From: Gracilibacteraceae bacterium | Lineage (GTDB): Bacteria; Bacillota; Desulfitobacteriia; Desulfitobacteriales; Syntrophobotulaceae | NCBI GenBank assembly: GCA_031266805.1 | Contig: JAISAH010000011.1 | Coordinates: 1-55,959, forward strand | Reading direction: 5' to 3' | DNA: 55,959 bases | Shown: in pieces, positions 32,432 to 41,238 of the stretch | Layout of the letters: the number at the start of each line of letters is the position of its first letter | Numbering within the stretch: the stretch's first letter is position 1 | Translations under genes and position numbers: made by a program | The notes under the pieces: model-generated | Databases searched by the model: none | Told to the model about the DNA's origin: nothing | Seen by the model: the letters and a program-made list of their open reading frames with translations, nothing else

Positions 32432-33871
32432 ATGGATAATCCTGTAACTGTCACCGCGATCCTGCCGGTTTGGACAGGGGCAGAATATATTGAAGAAACG
32501 ATTCGGAGCATTCAGGCGCAGACGTTCAGCGACTGGGAAATGTTTATCATGGGAGAGCCGGACGGTCCCGGCATATTCAAAGAAATCGCGCTGCGCTATT
32601 CCGCGGCGGATAAACGCATCCGCTGGATCGAAAACGAGACCCATCTTGGTTTGGCGGCTACCTTGAACAAGGGGATCAAGCTGGCGCAAGGCAAGTATAT
32701 CGCGCGGGTGGACGCCGACGATCCGGCTTATCCGATCCGCTTTGAGAAACAGGCGCGCTACTTGGAAGAACATCCCGCAGTTGGAATACTAGGCTCCCAA
32801 TGTAGAAAAATATACTCTATTTTTTGCGAAATTACTGCTTACCCTATCCGTTCAGAAGATATCGCAGCAAATATGCTTTTCTTTTGTGCGAATTGTCATT
32901 CCAGTCTGATGCTGCGTCGAAAATTATTTATGAAAAACAATTGGCGTTACCCTGTCAATCAACCGCAGGAAGATTACGCGCTTTGGTTGAGTTTATTGAA
33001 TGAAACAATCTTTGTAAATCTTGAAGAGGTTCTACTTGACAGACATTTTGATTTGGATATAGGGATTTCGGCGAGAAAAAAGCGTGAGATAGCTGATGCT
33101 TCAAACAATCTATTTGCGGCGGCCGTCAAAAAATATTTTCATATTGATATTAAAAAATATACCAGATACCGTTTCTTGTCTGTATACAATTACCATCTTG
33201 GAATACTGATCGCCTTGAACTGCCCTTCAATATACGAACTTGCCGAATGGATAATAGACACTGTGCGCCTTTATATTGACATGGAAGCGGCAAATCACAA
33301 GCACCGTGTTTTTGAAAATGCTGCTTTCGCAAGAGCTTTGAGCAAACATTGGAATTGGATCCTGGACAATCTTTTGATTTTTGATGGCGTTTACAGTTTC
33401 GCCTGCGGATTGTCGCACCTGAAGGAGAATACTTCTCGGAGTTTTAACGAAGAACTTCGTGATACATTGTTAAACAATGATGTTGATGGCAGACTTGTTT
33501 TAGATATCGCTGCTAATTATGCCAATTCCTATGTCAAAAAAGTGGGTGCAATAATTTTCAGCAAACCGCGAGTGGTAATTTTTGGTACAGGTTATTATTG
33601 CAGGGAATTTTTTGAAGAAATAGGGAACCATGAGGAATTATTTGAGATCATTGCTTTATGCGATAATGATAAAAACAAACTCGGAGAAACTATATTTGGC
33701 CAACTTATCCTTGCGCCGGATTCACTAAACAATTTGGCCTATGATTACATTCTGATCGCGACCCATGATTATTATAACGATGTCTACGCTCAGCTTATCG
33801 GCATGGGTATCCCGCAGGAGAAACTGCTCCCTCTGGATCTGTTTCGTCTCTCTGTCGGTGCGCAATCGTAA
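32432..33871 (+). CDS. family 2 glycosyltransferase with C-terminal Rossmann module
   Basis: The 479 residues begin with a GT-A domain, TAILPVWTGAEYIEETIRSI and VDADDPAYP (metal site), and continue with a helical middle. The C-terminal module PRVVIFGTGYYCREFFEE and LCDNDKNKLGETIFGQLIL is the best-preserved copy, with a GxGxxx nucleotide-loop pattern and a DNDxxKxG strand end. The gene starts directly after the previous stop. From about 32,780 to 33,790 base composition becomes AT-rich, unlike the first 350 bases, so the gene may be a mosaic. It is the last intact gene of the glycan locus. Confidence 0.85.
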   Translation: MDNPVTVTAILPVWTGAEYIEETIRSIQAQTFSDWEMFIMGEPDGPGIFKEIALRYSAADKRIRWIENETHLGLAATLNKGIKLAQGKYIARVDADDPAYPIRFEKQARYLEEHPAVGILGSQCRKIYSIFCEITAYPIRSEDIAANMLFFCANCHSSLMLRRKLFMKNNWRYPVNQPQEDYALWLSLLNETIFVNLEEVLLDRHFDLDIGISARKKREIADASNNLFAAAVKKYFHIDIKKYTRYRFLSVYNYHLGILIALNCPSIYELAEWIIDTVRLYIDMEAANHKHRVFENAAFARALSKHWNWILDNLLIFDGVYSFACGLSHLKENTSRSFNEELRDTLLNNDVDGRLVLDIAANYANSYVKKVGAIIFSKPRVVIFGTGYYCREFFEEIGNHEELFEIIALCDNDKNKLGETIFGQLILAPDSLNNLAYDYILIATHDYYNDVYAQLIGMGIPQEKLLPLDLFRLSVGAQS

Positions 33872-33925
33872 TGAGCCGGACAAAGGTCTCCCTACCGCAA
33901 ACCCCGCAACCTGCTGAAAAGCGGC

Positions 33926-33979
33926 GCCGCCACGGAGGACGAACTGATTGGCGACGTGATTTTAGGCGCGCTTGGGTAA
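33926..33979 (+). repeat. coding-like fragment repeated at 35,910–35,974
   Basis: The plus-strand text reads GAATEDELIGDVILGALG and then stop. The same 50-base tail recurs at 35,910–35,974 with an internal 11-bp tandem duplication. It looks like the 3' end of a lost gene, left on both sides of the decayed Rpn/toxin patch. Confidence 0.75.
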
Positions 33980-33985
33980 AAAGCT

Positions 33986-34365
33986 TTACCGCAAGCCCTC
34001 CGCTTCCTCGCGGGTCAGTCCGGTCGCCGCGATAACCTGTTCCAGCGAAATGTTCATAGCAAAAAGGTTTTTCGCTATGGCAAACGCTTTTAAGGTTTCG
34101 CCTTTTTCCATGCCTTTTTCTATACCCTTCTCTATGCCTTCCTCTACGCCTTCTTCTCGCCATATCCTCTTGGCGTCGCTTAAGTTGAATTCCGTAAACA
34201 GCATATTCGTCACCTCCGATGCGTGTGAATTGAGAAAATCTTTCATGATCCCGTTGTTGATGCAATAAGCGACAGCTTCTTTGACCGCCTCGTGCCGTTG
34301 TAGAGGACGATGAAGTCAGGTTTCGGTATCCTGATGAGCCTGTCCCGGTAGATGTTCTCGCACGT
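33986..34365 (-). pseudogene. remnant of a PD-(D/E)XK (Rpn/transposase-like) nuclease gene
   Basis: Next to the toxin stop, one frame reads ENIYRDRLIRIPKPDFIVLY then NGT. A second frame continues EAVKEAVAYCINNGIMKDFL and runs to TGLTREEAEGLR at 33,986. Intact Rpn-type proteins hold about 100 further residues between these pieces and a nuclease domain before them, so 5' truncation plus internal deletion is inferred. The helical tail has EEGIEKGIEKGMEKGE repeats usual for this family. Confidence 0.75.
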
Positions 34366-34662
34366 CTATTCAAACAAATCGGAATGTGACCCTGTTCTGA
34401 CCAGTAGCAACTGACACTCGTCATCTTCAAGTGTTTCATCTTCAAGCGTTTCATAGCCGTAAATCAAAAGCCAATCTGGTTCAATATGGCATTCCCGGTA
34501 TCCTTTGTAATCCCCTTTGAGCGGGTGATCTTGGTATTGTTCAGGCAATGGGTTCTGTGCAGCCAATTCCTCAACCACATAGTCCAGTTGGGCTATGTCC
34601 TTGCCCTGTCTCATCATCAGCTTGTAGTCTTTTTTGAACTGGCCGCGCCATCGCACATTCAT
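34366..34662 (-). CDS. yafQ: YafQ-family type II toxin (mRNA interferase)
   Basis: The protein has 98 residues, with the YafQ signature HPLKGDYKGYRECHIEPDWL and a C-terminal LLLVRTGSHSDLFE. The histidines and Arg/Phe needed for ribosome-dependent mRNA cleavage are in place. It begins inside the antitoxin stop (ATGA overlap). A small tandem duplication gives TLEDETLEDDE in the loop before the last strand, which may or may not affect activity. Together with dinJ it appears to be the one complete RelE-superfamily pair in the window. Confidence 0.9.
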   Translation of the reverse strand: MNVRWRGQFKKDYKLMMRQGKDIAQLDYVVEELAAQNPLPEQYQDHPLKGDYKGYRECHIEPDWLLIYGYETLEDETLEDDECQLLLVRTGSHSDLFE

Positions 34663-34937
34663 TCGTTGTCGCCATCCTCCGCTTTCAAATCGGCAAGAGC
34701 GGCGCTGACAGACTTGCCGCGAACACCTTTGCCCTTGCTCCGCTCCATGTCGGCAAGCGCGGCAAGCGTAATTTTGTTGTATCTTGGTATTTTAAGCTCA
34801 AATGGCAGACCGCCGTGCAAAATCGACTGACGCAGGAACATATTGATCGCGTCAGACATGGTGATCCCAAGTTGCTGGAAAATAGCGCTGGACTGAACTT
34901 TGGTCAGTTCATCCGTCCGGAACTGAATAGTTGGCAT
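34659..34937 (-). CDS. dinJ: DinJ/RelB-family antitoxin
   Basis: The 92-residue antitoxin has an N-terminal ribbon-helix-helix (MPTIQFRTDELTKVQSSAIF, then LGITMSDAINMFLRQSI) that would bind the operator and dimerise. Its C-terminal tail would mask YafQ. GAGGAGA lies about seven bases before the ATG. It overlaps the toxin by four bases, the usual coupling that keeps antitoxin in excess. Confidence 0.88.
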   Translation of the reverse strand: MPTIQFRTDELTKVQSSAIFQQLGITMSDAINMFLRQSILHGGLPFELKIPRYNKITLAALADMERSKGKGVRGKSVSAALADLKAEDGDNE

Positions 34938-35012
34938 CGGATCATCTCCTCTCAGATAATAGGATACCCAAAAATTCGCGTTTTGTCAATACAATGTAAC
35001 TACAAATTAGCT

Positions 35013-35861
35013 TTACCGCAAGCCCTCCGCTTCCTCGCGGGTCAACCCCGTATCTTCAATCACTTCATCAATATGTCTGCCGCGTTTGAGCATATTTTTC
35101 GCTATATCCAATTTTTCTTCGACTCTGCCTTCGGTTCTGCCCTCGGCCCTGCCCTCGGCCCTGCCCGCGGCTTCACCGCGCCTTTCCGCGTCGCGCAAAA
35201 ACATGGCTGTATCGCGCCGCTCTTTCTCGCGGCGCTCATATAAGTCGCGGGCACGTTCGTCAGCGGACAACTCCTTGAGTTTCACAACCGCCCGACTGAC
35301 CGTCTGGTTCCTATCTGCTATCACTTTCAATTCCCCCTCACTGTTGGCGGCGATAAAACTCACCCAATCGTACAATGCCGTGCCGTCTGCGGTTGTGGGC
35401 AGTTTCGTGAGCTCCAGCGTGTGAACTTCCAGCAAATCGGTGAATTCCACATCCGCTACCCGGTCATAAAGGGTAAAACGGTGGTGGTAGCGCGGGTTTT
35501 CCTTATCCTTATCCTTGATCAGTTTCCCGTCGGCTATGACGATGCTGACGACCCGATTCACAGCGGCGTAACTGTCGCCGCTCCCTATTTGCTCCGTGAT
35601 CAGCTTTGCCTCGTAGAAAACAATGCGGTTTTTCAGTTCCGGCGTGACCGCAAGCTGTATTTCGATGTGGATGATTTTTTTGCTTTTAGTTTTAAGTTTT
35701 ACGTCTATGATCCCCAGCTTGTCGCCGGGGTATTCCCGCAGCAGATGGGGATCGACTATCTCAATCTCGTCGTAATCGTCCGCCGGCAGGTCAAGCGCCG
35801 ATTGGAGGAAACCATCTTTGCAGGCTGAATTTTTCGCGCCGAAATATCTCTTTCCCGCAAA
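35013..35861 (-). pseudogene. 5'-truncated PD-(D/E)XK nuclease family transposase (Rpn-like)
   Basis: The frame is open from 35,861 to 35,013 but has no start codon until GTG 35,561. The nuclease part lies upstream of that GTG: FLQSALDLPADDYDEIEIVD, then GIIDVKLKTKSKKIIHIEIQ, which carries the family's D...ExQ core. The first 20–25 residues (usually with DxxFK-x-x-FG) are missing after an in-frame TGA. The C-terminal helices include RAEGRAEGRTEGRVEEK repeats and end TGLTREEAEGLR, identical to the remnant at 33,986. A shortened product from GTG 35,561 would lack the nuclease site. Confidence 0.78.
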
Positions 35862-36069
35862 TCATAGCATGAGTCCTGTATTTTGTCCATAGCAGGCAAA
35901 ATTTTGCTTGCCGCCACGGAGGACCCACGGAGGACGAACTGATTGGCGACGTGATTTTAGGCGCGCTGGGCTGAAAAACTTTTTATCCCCGCCGCCGCTA
36001 AAAGGGAAAGGCGATTTCCGTGTAGAATAACCTACTTATAATTGTAGAAATATGAAAGGGATGAGACTC

Positions 36070-36765
36070 ATGAACGAGCAAACGCTGCCTTTCGCGCATT
36101 TTTTACCCGGCAGTCACCTGATCCTCGGAGAAGCCGGCTCCGGCAAGTCAAAACTTATCTGGTCCGCCCTGCAAACCCCTGAGTTCAGCCGCAATAACGC
36201 CGTAAACATCGTCCTTTCCGACGCCTCGCAGCGCATACCGTCCGATGAGGCGATCCGCAACCCCGTGCGGGACGTGGAACCTTATAACACCGATATAACA
36301 TGGATAACGCGGCCGTCCGTCCCAGGCGTCTACTATTGCTCCTGCGACTACGCGCCGCGTGTTATTACTTTTCTGGAGTGTTTCGCCACCTGGGCCCTGC
36401 AAGCGCCGGAGGAGGGCGGTTCGCCGGTCAGGCTTTTCCTGGATTTTTCCGCTAAATGCTGGAGCCGGCCGGAGTTCGTCGAGCAGCTGGCGCGCCTGTA
36501 CTATATCGCCACGAACCGGGAGAATATCGAGATCTGGGCCGTTATCGGCGCTTATAAAAAAGTTTCCCCGCTGGCCCGGGCCCTGTTTGAAAAAACCAGT
36601 CTCGTCTTCCTCAATCCTTTCCCCGCTGGTCTCATCGATGAAATATGCGACGCCCTGGGCCTGAAACGCGAGACTTTGCCGGGGCTGGCGCTCGTGACCT
36701 TTGAGCGCAAAACCGGGTTTTATTATATTCCTTACAACGAAGAAGCCGCGTACTGGAAACAATGA
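36070..36765 (+). CDS. small P-loop NTPase of unknown role
   Basis: The 231 residues (ATG 36,070, AAAGGGATGAG upstream, TATAAT at 36,037–36,042) have Walker A GEAGSGKS at about residues 20–27 and a possible Walker B RLFLDF near residue 125. The rest, including YYCSCDYAPRVITFLECF, resembles no family I can name; it is vaguely like VirD4/FtsK-type or phage packaging P-loops, but far shorter. It stands alone between decayed nuclease genes and the giant proteases, with its own promoter. Confidence 0.6.
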   Translation: MNEQTLPFAHFLPGSHLILGEAGSGKSKLIWSALQTPEFSRNNAVNIVLSDASQRIPSDEAIRNPVRDVEPYNTDITWITRPSVPGVYYCSCDYAPRVITFLECFATWALQAPEEGGSPVRLFLDFSAKCWSRPEFVEQLARLYYIATNRENIEIWAVIGAYKKVSPLARALFEKTSLVFLNPFPAGLIDEICDALGLKRETLPGLALVTFERKTGFYYIPYNEEAAYWKQ

Positions 36766-36817
36766 CGCGGCGAAAATCTGTGCCTTGAAAGGGGGAGGCG
36801 CGCACTAGCCGCGCTGT

Positions 36818-39800
36818 TTGAAATTGAATAAGAAAAACCCGAAAATCCTGAGCGTATTGCTCGCGCTGCTCCTGCTCGCTTTCTTGCCCGCCCCGCTTGG
36901 GGCGGCGCCGGTCTATGACTACATCACCTCTTTTGACGAAGACGTCGTTCGCTCTTTGACGGAAACACTGCGCTTCGACCGCGGCGACCGCGCCGTCGTC
37001 TGGAGCGACCTGTCCGACAAGGCGGCGGACGAGCTGCTGGTGAAACTCACGCCGGGCGGCTCTATGCCGAGTTTGGACGCCGTGCAGTCGGCGGCAGCGA
37101 TTTTTACGATGGCGGCGGCGGACGCGGCGGCTATGACTGACGAAACCTACGACGGCGGCGGCCCCGGCGATTGGTATCAGGTCGTTTTGGCGGACGGCAG
37201 CCGGCTGGCGGAAGCGGCGAGCGAACTGCTGACCCATCCGCAAGTGCTTTGCGTCGAGCCTAATTATGTGATCTATCTGGACGCGGACGAACCGGCGGAC
37301 ACGGAGGAGACCGTCCGGGCCGCCGCCGCTGATTTGCCGACTTCCGAGCCTTATCAGTGGGTCAGAGCGGATCTGCCGACTTACGGCTACGGCGTTCAGG
37401 CGGGACTCGCGCGCGCTTCCTCCCGCGGTGAAGGCGTGGTCGTCGCCGTTTTGGATTCGGGCCTGGACCTCCTCCATCCGGAGATGGAGGGCAACATATA
37501 TGATTCGTCCGCGCACAGGAATTTCGCCGGCAGCGAGCTACATGACGTGAGTGACGACTACGGGCACGGCACGGCGATGGCGGGAATCATCGCCGGCAAA
37601 AACACCGGCCTGGCCACTTCCGCCCTGATCCTGCCGATCAAAATAATTGACGCTTACGGCAGCGTCCGCATGAGTTCCTACCTGAGGGGCTTGGACTATA
37701 TATCCGAATTGAACGCCGATGAGAATGACCGCGTGGTGGATATAGCCAGCATGAGTTTCGGCGGTTTCGGCTATTCCCGGGCGGAGGAGGAGGCCTTGGC
37801 CAAGGCCTGGCAGCGCGAGATTTTCCTCGTCGCCGCCGCCGGCAACGAATCCACGCCGAATGAGAACGTATACGACCGCTATGGCTACCCGTCCTATCCG
37901 GGCGCCCATACGAACGTCGTCGGCGTCATGGCCTCGGCGAAGGCGCCGGACGCCGACGGCAATATTTTGACAAGTTTTTCCAACTGGGATGTAAACCCCG
38001 ACAACGACGTTGAATACGAAGTCATGGCCCCGGGCGCGGACATCTGGAGCCTGGAGGTTGGCGGCGGCTACGCGGCGGGCAGCGGCACCTCGCACGCGGC
38101 GGCGGTCGTCAGCGGTATGGCCGCCGTGCTCAAGTCCTACCTTGAAAATTCTAATTTAGACGCCGACAATTCGGTCTTATGGGATCGCGTCACCGCCAAC
38201 ACGGATCGGCTCTACGGCCGCGGCGGCGGAAGCAGCGATGATCCGAGATTGTCTTTTCGTCAGGTCAATCTGAATAAAATGCTCGACGAGATGCCCCCCA
38301 GCGAGGCCAAGATCCGCATCCAGGAAAACAGCCTCCGCGGCCGGCTGGTGCGCAACCGGGTCAATCCGCTCACGATTTCCGTGCAAAGCGTGCGCGGGCA
38401 TTTTACCGATGTGGAGCTGCACGCGACCGCGTCGGCCCCCGGCCCTACCAGCTTCGCCCCGACCGTGACGCTGGACCCGGAGGACGCTGATTTGCGCGGC
38501 GCGGATATAATCGCCTGGCGCGTCAATTTGGATCTGCCGGAGGATTATGAATACTCGACCGTCAAACTGGATTTGTCCCTGAGCGGCAATTTGGCCGATG
38601 AAACCGGCTCTACGGTCGTCAGCCCGATCAATAGCGCCGCCACCGAAATAAGCATGACTTTGGACGTGCTGACGCTCACCGTCCTGCGCCAGGAGATACT
38701 GGACACGGCGTACATGTCGGGTGGTAACAACTTCACCTTGACCCCGGATCGCAACGTCTGGATACTGACGGAACCGGTGACGATTCCCGCCGGCAAGACG
38801 CTGACGGTTCAGCCCGGCGTCCGCCTGCTGTTCGACACGCGGAGCGCGATCGTCAATGAAGGCGCGGTCACGATCGGCGGAGGGGGCAGCGATAAAAACT
38901 ACGCTATTTTACAGCCTTTCGACCTAGACGATAACGGCGCGGGCTTCGTCACCATCACGGACGCAGCCGGCGGCCGCACGAATATTGATTATTCCGCCAT
39001 AGAAAGACCGCTGATCAGCGTCAACGAGATAAAACACGGCTTTTTCAGCGGCGCCAGCCCCCGCTCTGTGACCGAGGACACTGATTTCCTAGATACTCCC
39101 CAGCGCGTCGCCGCGCAAAACATGAGTTACACCGAGATTTACAATATGCGGGACGCGGTGATAGACGCGCCGACCGACAAATCCCTTTTTGACGGGATAT
39201 ACAGCGTCGATTTCTATGACGGCCAGATCACCAATTCCCTCTTCCTCAACGCGAGCGGGCCCGGGGCCAGCCAGAGCGTCGTCTATAACTACGGGTTCGG
39301 GGTCGATTTGGAACAGCTGCGCCCGGGCGGGGACGGGAGTTTTGTTTATACGACAAAAAACAACCGCAATTACGCTGATTTCGGCGGCAACCAGGAGTTC
39401 CGCGCTTTTCTGGCCGCGTACCTCGGTTTATACGGCGCGAATCTGTCGCCGGCCGACATAACCTATACAGTGAACCCCGCCGCTGACAGCGAAAATATTT
39501 CCGGCGACGTATACGGAACATTCACCGGCCAGCTGCCAGCCGGCGCGGACGCCCTGTACCCGCAGATCATCGGCGGCGCTCAGTTTAAGGCGCTCCTGGC
39601 TGATCTGCAGAAAGTCGCGCCTTTTCATCATAACGCCATCATGACGCCGGTGTGTTTCGCGACGGAACCCGGACTGACCTTCCGCATCAGCGATAATTAC
39701 CATAATTTGGCAAGCGAGCTGGCCAACGCTTTGCTGTGGGGGTATACGCTCGGCAACATGGCGACGGCGCCCGGCTCCACTTTGCTCTATGACGCTTATC

Positions 39801-41116
39801 CCAGCGTCGCTCTGGCCGCCGGCTGCCCGCCTTTTGTCACCCGGATCGAGTCGGCGAGCAATATCGGCGCTTCCCTGCAGGGCAGGTCGTATATGCGTAA
39901 AAACGTCACCTTGTTTTTCAACTCTTATCTGGCCGTCTCCAATTCCGAAGCGGACGTGGCCGTGTTAAACCAGCCGTACTATTACCCCTCCGGCAAGACC
40001 GAGCGGGGGACCTGGCGGCATGTGACCGCCACCGGCGCCGCGTCCAATGAGTGGGAAGTCCCGCTGACCTTAGTGCGCCAGAACGAGCCGGTGGAGTATA
40101 ATATCTTTATCACCGCCGCCGGTCTCAACTGGGCGGAAGACACTTGGCTTACCACGGCCTGGGATCTGCGCCGGTATATCTTCGCCTCCAAGGCCCCCAG
40201 CAGCGGCATCGGCAGCGGTTTTGCCACTGGCGGCGGTGGTGGCGGAGGCGGCGGGGGAGGTGGCGGCGGCAGCGGTACAGCCGTGCCGCCCGGCGGTTTT
40301 CAGGCATTCCCGGTCGTGTCCAATCTGCCCCGCATCTCCGGCATCGACCGCGTGGAGACTTCCGTCGCCATTTCGCATTACGGCTGGAAAAACAGCGATA
40401 CGGTCATTTTGGTCTCCGGCAATCAGGAAAATCTGATCGACGCGCTGACCGCCTCCTCGCTGGCGGGTCAGGAGGCCTGCCCCATCCTCTACGTCACGAA
40501 CGGCAAATTGAGCGTGTCCGTGCGGGATGAGATAAAATGGCTGGGGGCGAAAAAAATCTATGTCATCGGCGCTTTGCCGGCTTCGGTGCCGGACGAGCTG
40601 AACCGAAATTTCGCCGAGAGCGACGTCATAGTGCTGAAAGGGCGCACGCGGCTGGAAACGAGCAATTTGGTGAACAGCGAGATCAAAAACCCCAGCGGCG
40701 CTTTCATCATCGGCTATAACGCCGTGCCCGACGCGCTTTCCGCCGCCTCATTCGCCGCCGCGAACGGATTCGTTTTCCATCTGGCCGATCCGAGCGGTAA
40801 CGTGAGCGGCGTGCCGGAAAACAAAGGCTATATTCTGGGCGGATCGGCTCTGGTCAAAGACTATGGGGATTTTACCCGGTTGGCCGGCCAGGACCGCTAC
40901 GCCACCAACGCCGTGATTTGCGACACTTTGCCTTTTAAATATGATAAAGTATTCACCGCGAACGGCGTATCGCTCGTCGACGCCCTGCCCGGCGCTTCTT
41001 TGGCCGCGATGACGGAATCGCCTATCTTCCTCACGCCCGGCGCGGCCAACTATAATGTTTCCAACCGCTATGTCTCCAGCGATACGGAAATCGTCGCCTT
41101 CGGCGGCGGCGGCTGA
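36818..41116 (+). CDS. giant wall-anchored subtilisin-like protease, copy 1
   Basis: The 1432-residue protein is exported and cell-wall bound. It has a signal peptide (to about residue 30), a propeptide, and an S8 catalytic domain: Asp213 in VAVLDSGLDLLHP, His250 in YGHGTAMAGIIAG, oxyanion Asn343 in AAGNES and Ser425 in GSGTSHAAAVVSGMA. A long beta-rich middle (about 490–1130, with a parallel beta-helix-like stretch near 660–720) follows, then a 16-glycine hinge near residue 1140, and three CWB2-type repeats (RISGIDRVETSVAIS onward) that bind wall polymers. All catalytic residues are present. The only usable start is TTG 36,818, with GGGGGAGG unusually far upstream (about 20 bases). Paralogue of the next gene. 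Confidence 0.88.
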   Translation: MKLNKKNPKILSVLLALLLLAFLPAPLGAAPVYDYITSFDEDVVRSLTETLRFDRGDRAVVWSDLSDKAADELLVKLTPGGSMPSLDAVQSAAAIFTMAAADAAAMTDETYDGGGPGDWYQVVLADGSRLAEAASELLTHPQVLCVEPNYVIYLDADEPADTEETVRAAAADLPTSEPYQWVRADLPTYGYGVQAGLARASSRGEGVVVAVLDSGLDLLHPEMEGNIYDSSAHRNFAGSELHDVSDDYGHGTAMAGIIAGKNTGLATSALILPIKIIDAYGSVRMSSYLRGLDYISELNADENDRVVDIASMSFGGFGYSRAEEEALAKAWQREIFLVAAAGNESTPNENVYDRYGYPSYPGAHTNVVGVMASAKAPDADGNILTSFSNWDVNPDNDVEYEVMAPGADIWSLEVGGGYAAGSGTSHAAAVVSGMAAVLKSYLENSNLDADNSVLWDRVTANTDRLYGRGGGSSDDPRLSFRQVNLNKMLDEMPPSEAKIRIQENSLRGRLVRNRVNPLTISVQSVRGHFTDVELHATASAPGPTSFAPTVTLDPEDADLRGADIIAWRVNLDLPEDYEYSTVKLDLSLSGNLADETGSTVVSPINSAATEISMTLDVLTLTVLRQEILDTAYMSGGNNFTLTPDRNVWILTEPVTIPAGKTLTVQPGVRLLFDTRSAIVNEGAVTIGGGGSDKNYAILQPFDLDDNGAGFVTITDAAGGRTNIDYSAIERPLISVNEIKHGFFSGASPRSVTEDTDFLDTPQRVAAQNMSYTEIYNMRDAVIDAPTDKSLFDGIYSVDFYDGQITNSLFLNASGPGASQSVVYNYGFGVDLEQLRPGGDGSFVYTTKNNRNYADFGGNQEFRAFLAAYLGLYGANLSPADITYTVNPAADSENISGDVYGTFTGQLPAGADALYPQIIGGAQFKALLADLQKVAPFHHNAIMTPVCFATEPGLTFRISDNYHNLASELANALLWGYTLGNMATAPGSTLLYDAYPSVALAAGCPPFVTRIESASNIGASLQGRSYMRKNVTLFFNSYLAVSNSEADVAVLNQPYYYPSGKTERGTWRHVTATGAASNEWEVPLTLVRQNEPVEYNIFITAAGLNWAEDTWLTTAWDLRRYIFASKAPSSGIGSGFATGGGGGGGGGGGGGGSGTAVPPGGFQAFPVVSNLPRISGIDRVETSVAISHYGWKNSDTVILVSGNQENLIDALTASSLAGQEACPILYVTNGKLSVSVRDEIKWLGAKKIYVIGALPASVPDELNRNFAESDVIVLKGRTRLETSNLVNSEIKNPSGAFIIGYNAVPDALSAASFAAANGFVFHLADPSGNVSGVPENKGYILGGSALVKDYGDFTRLAGQDRYATNAVICDTLPFKYDKVFTANGVSLVDALPGASLAAMTESPIFLTPGAANYNVSNRYVSSDTEIVAFGGGG

Positions 41117-41238
41117 GCGGGGCACGGATTCGTAGGCCCCTACGGAAATCCGTTTCAAATATGGTGCGGGGCGGGTCGTAACCTGCCCTACGGTGTTTGG
41201 CTGTAGGCATTGATTCTGAATGTTTAGAGGTATCCTTG

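Noticed and set aside
40216-40280. Poly-glycine tract as an assembly artefact
   Set aside because: Both paralogous proteases have a glycine-rich hinge at the same place, with mixed codons, and the frame continues cleanly on both sides.
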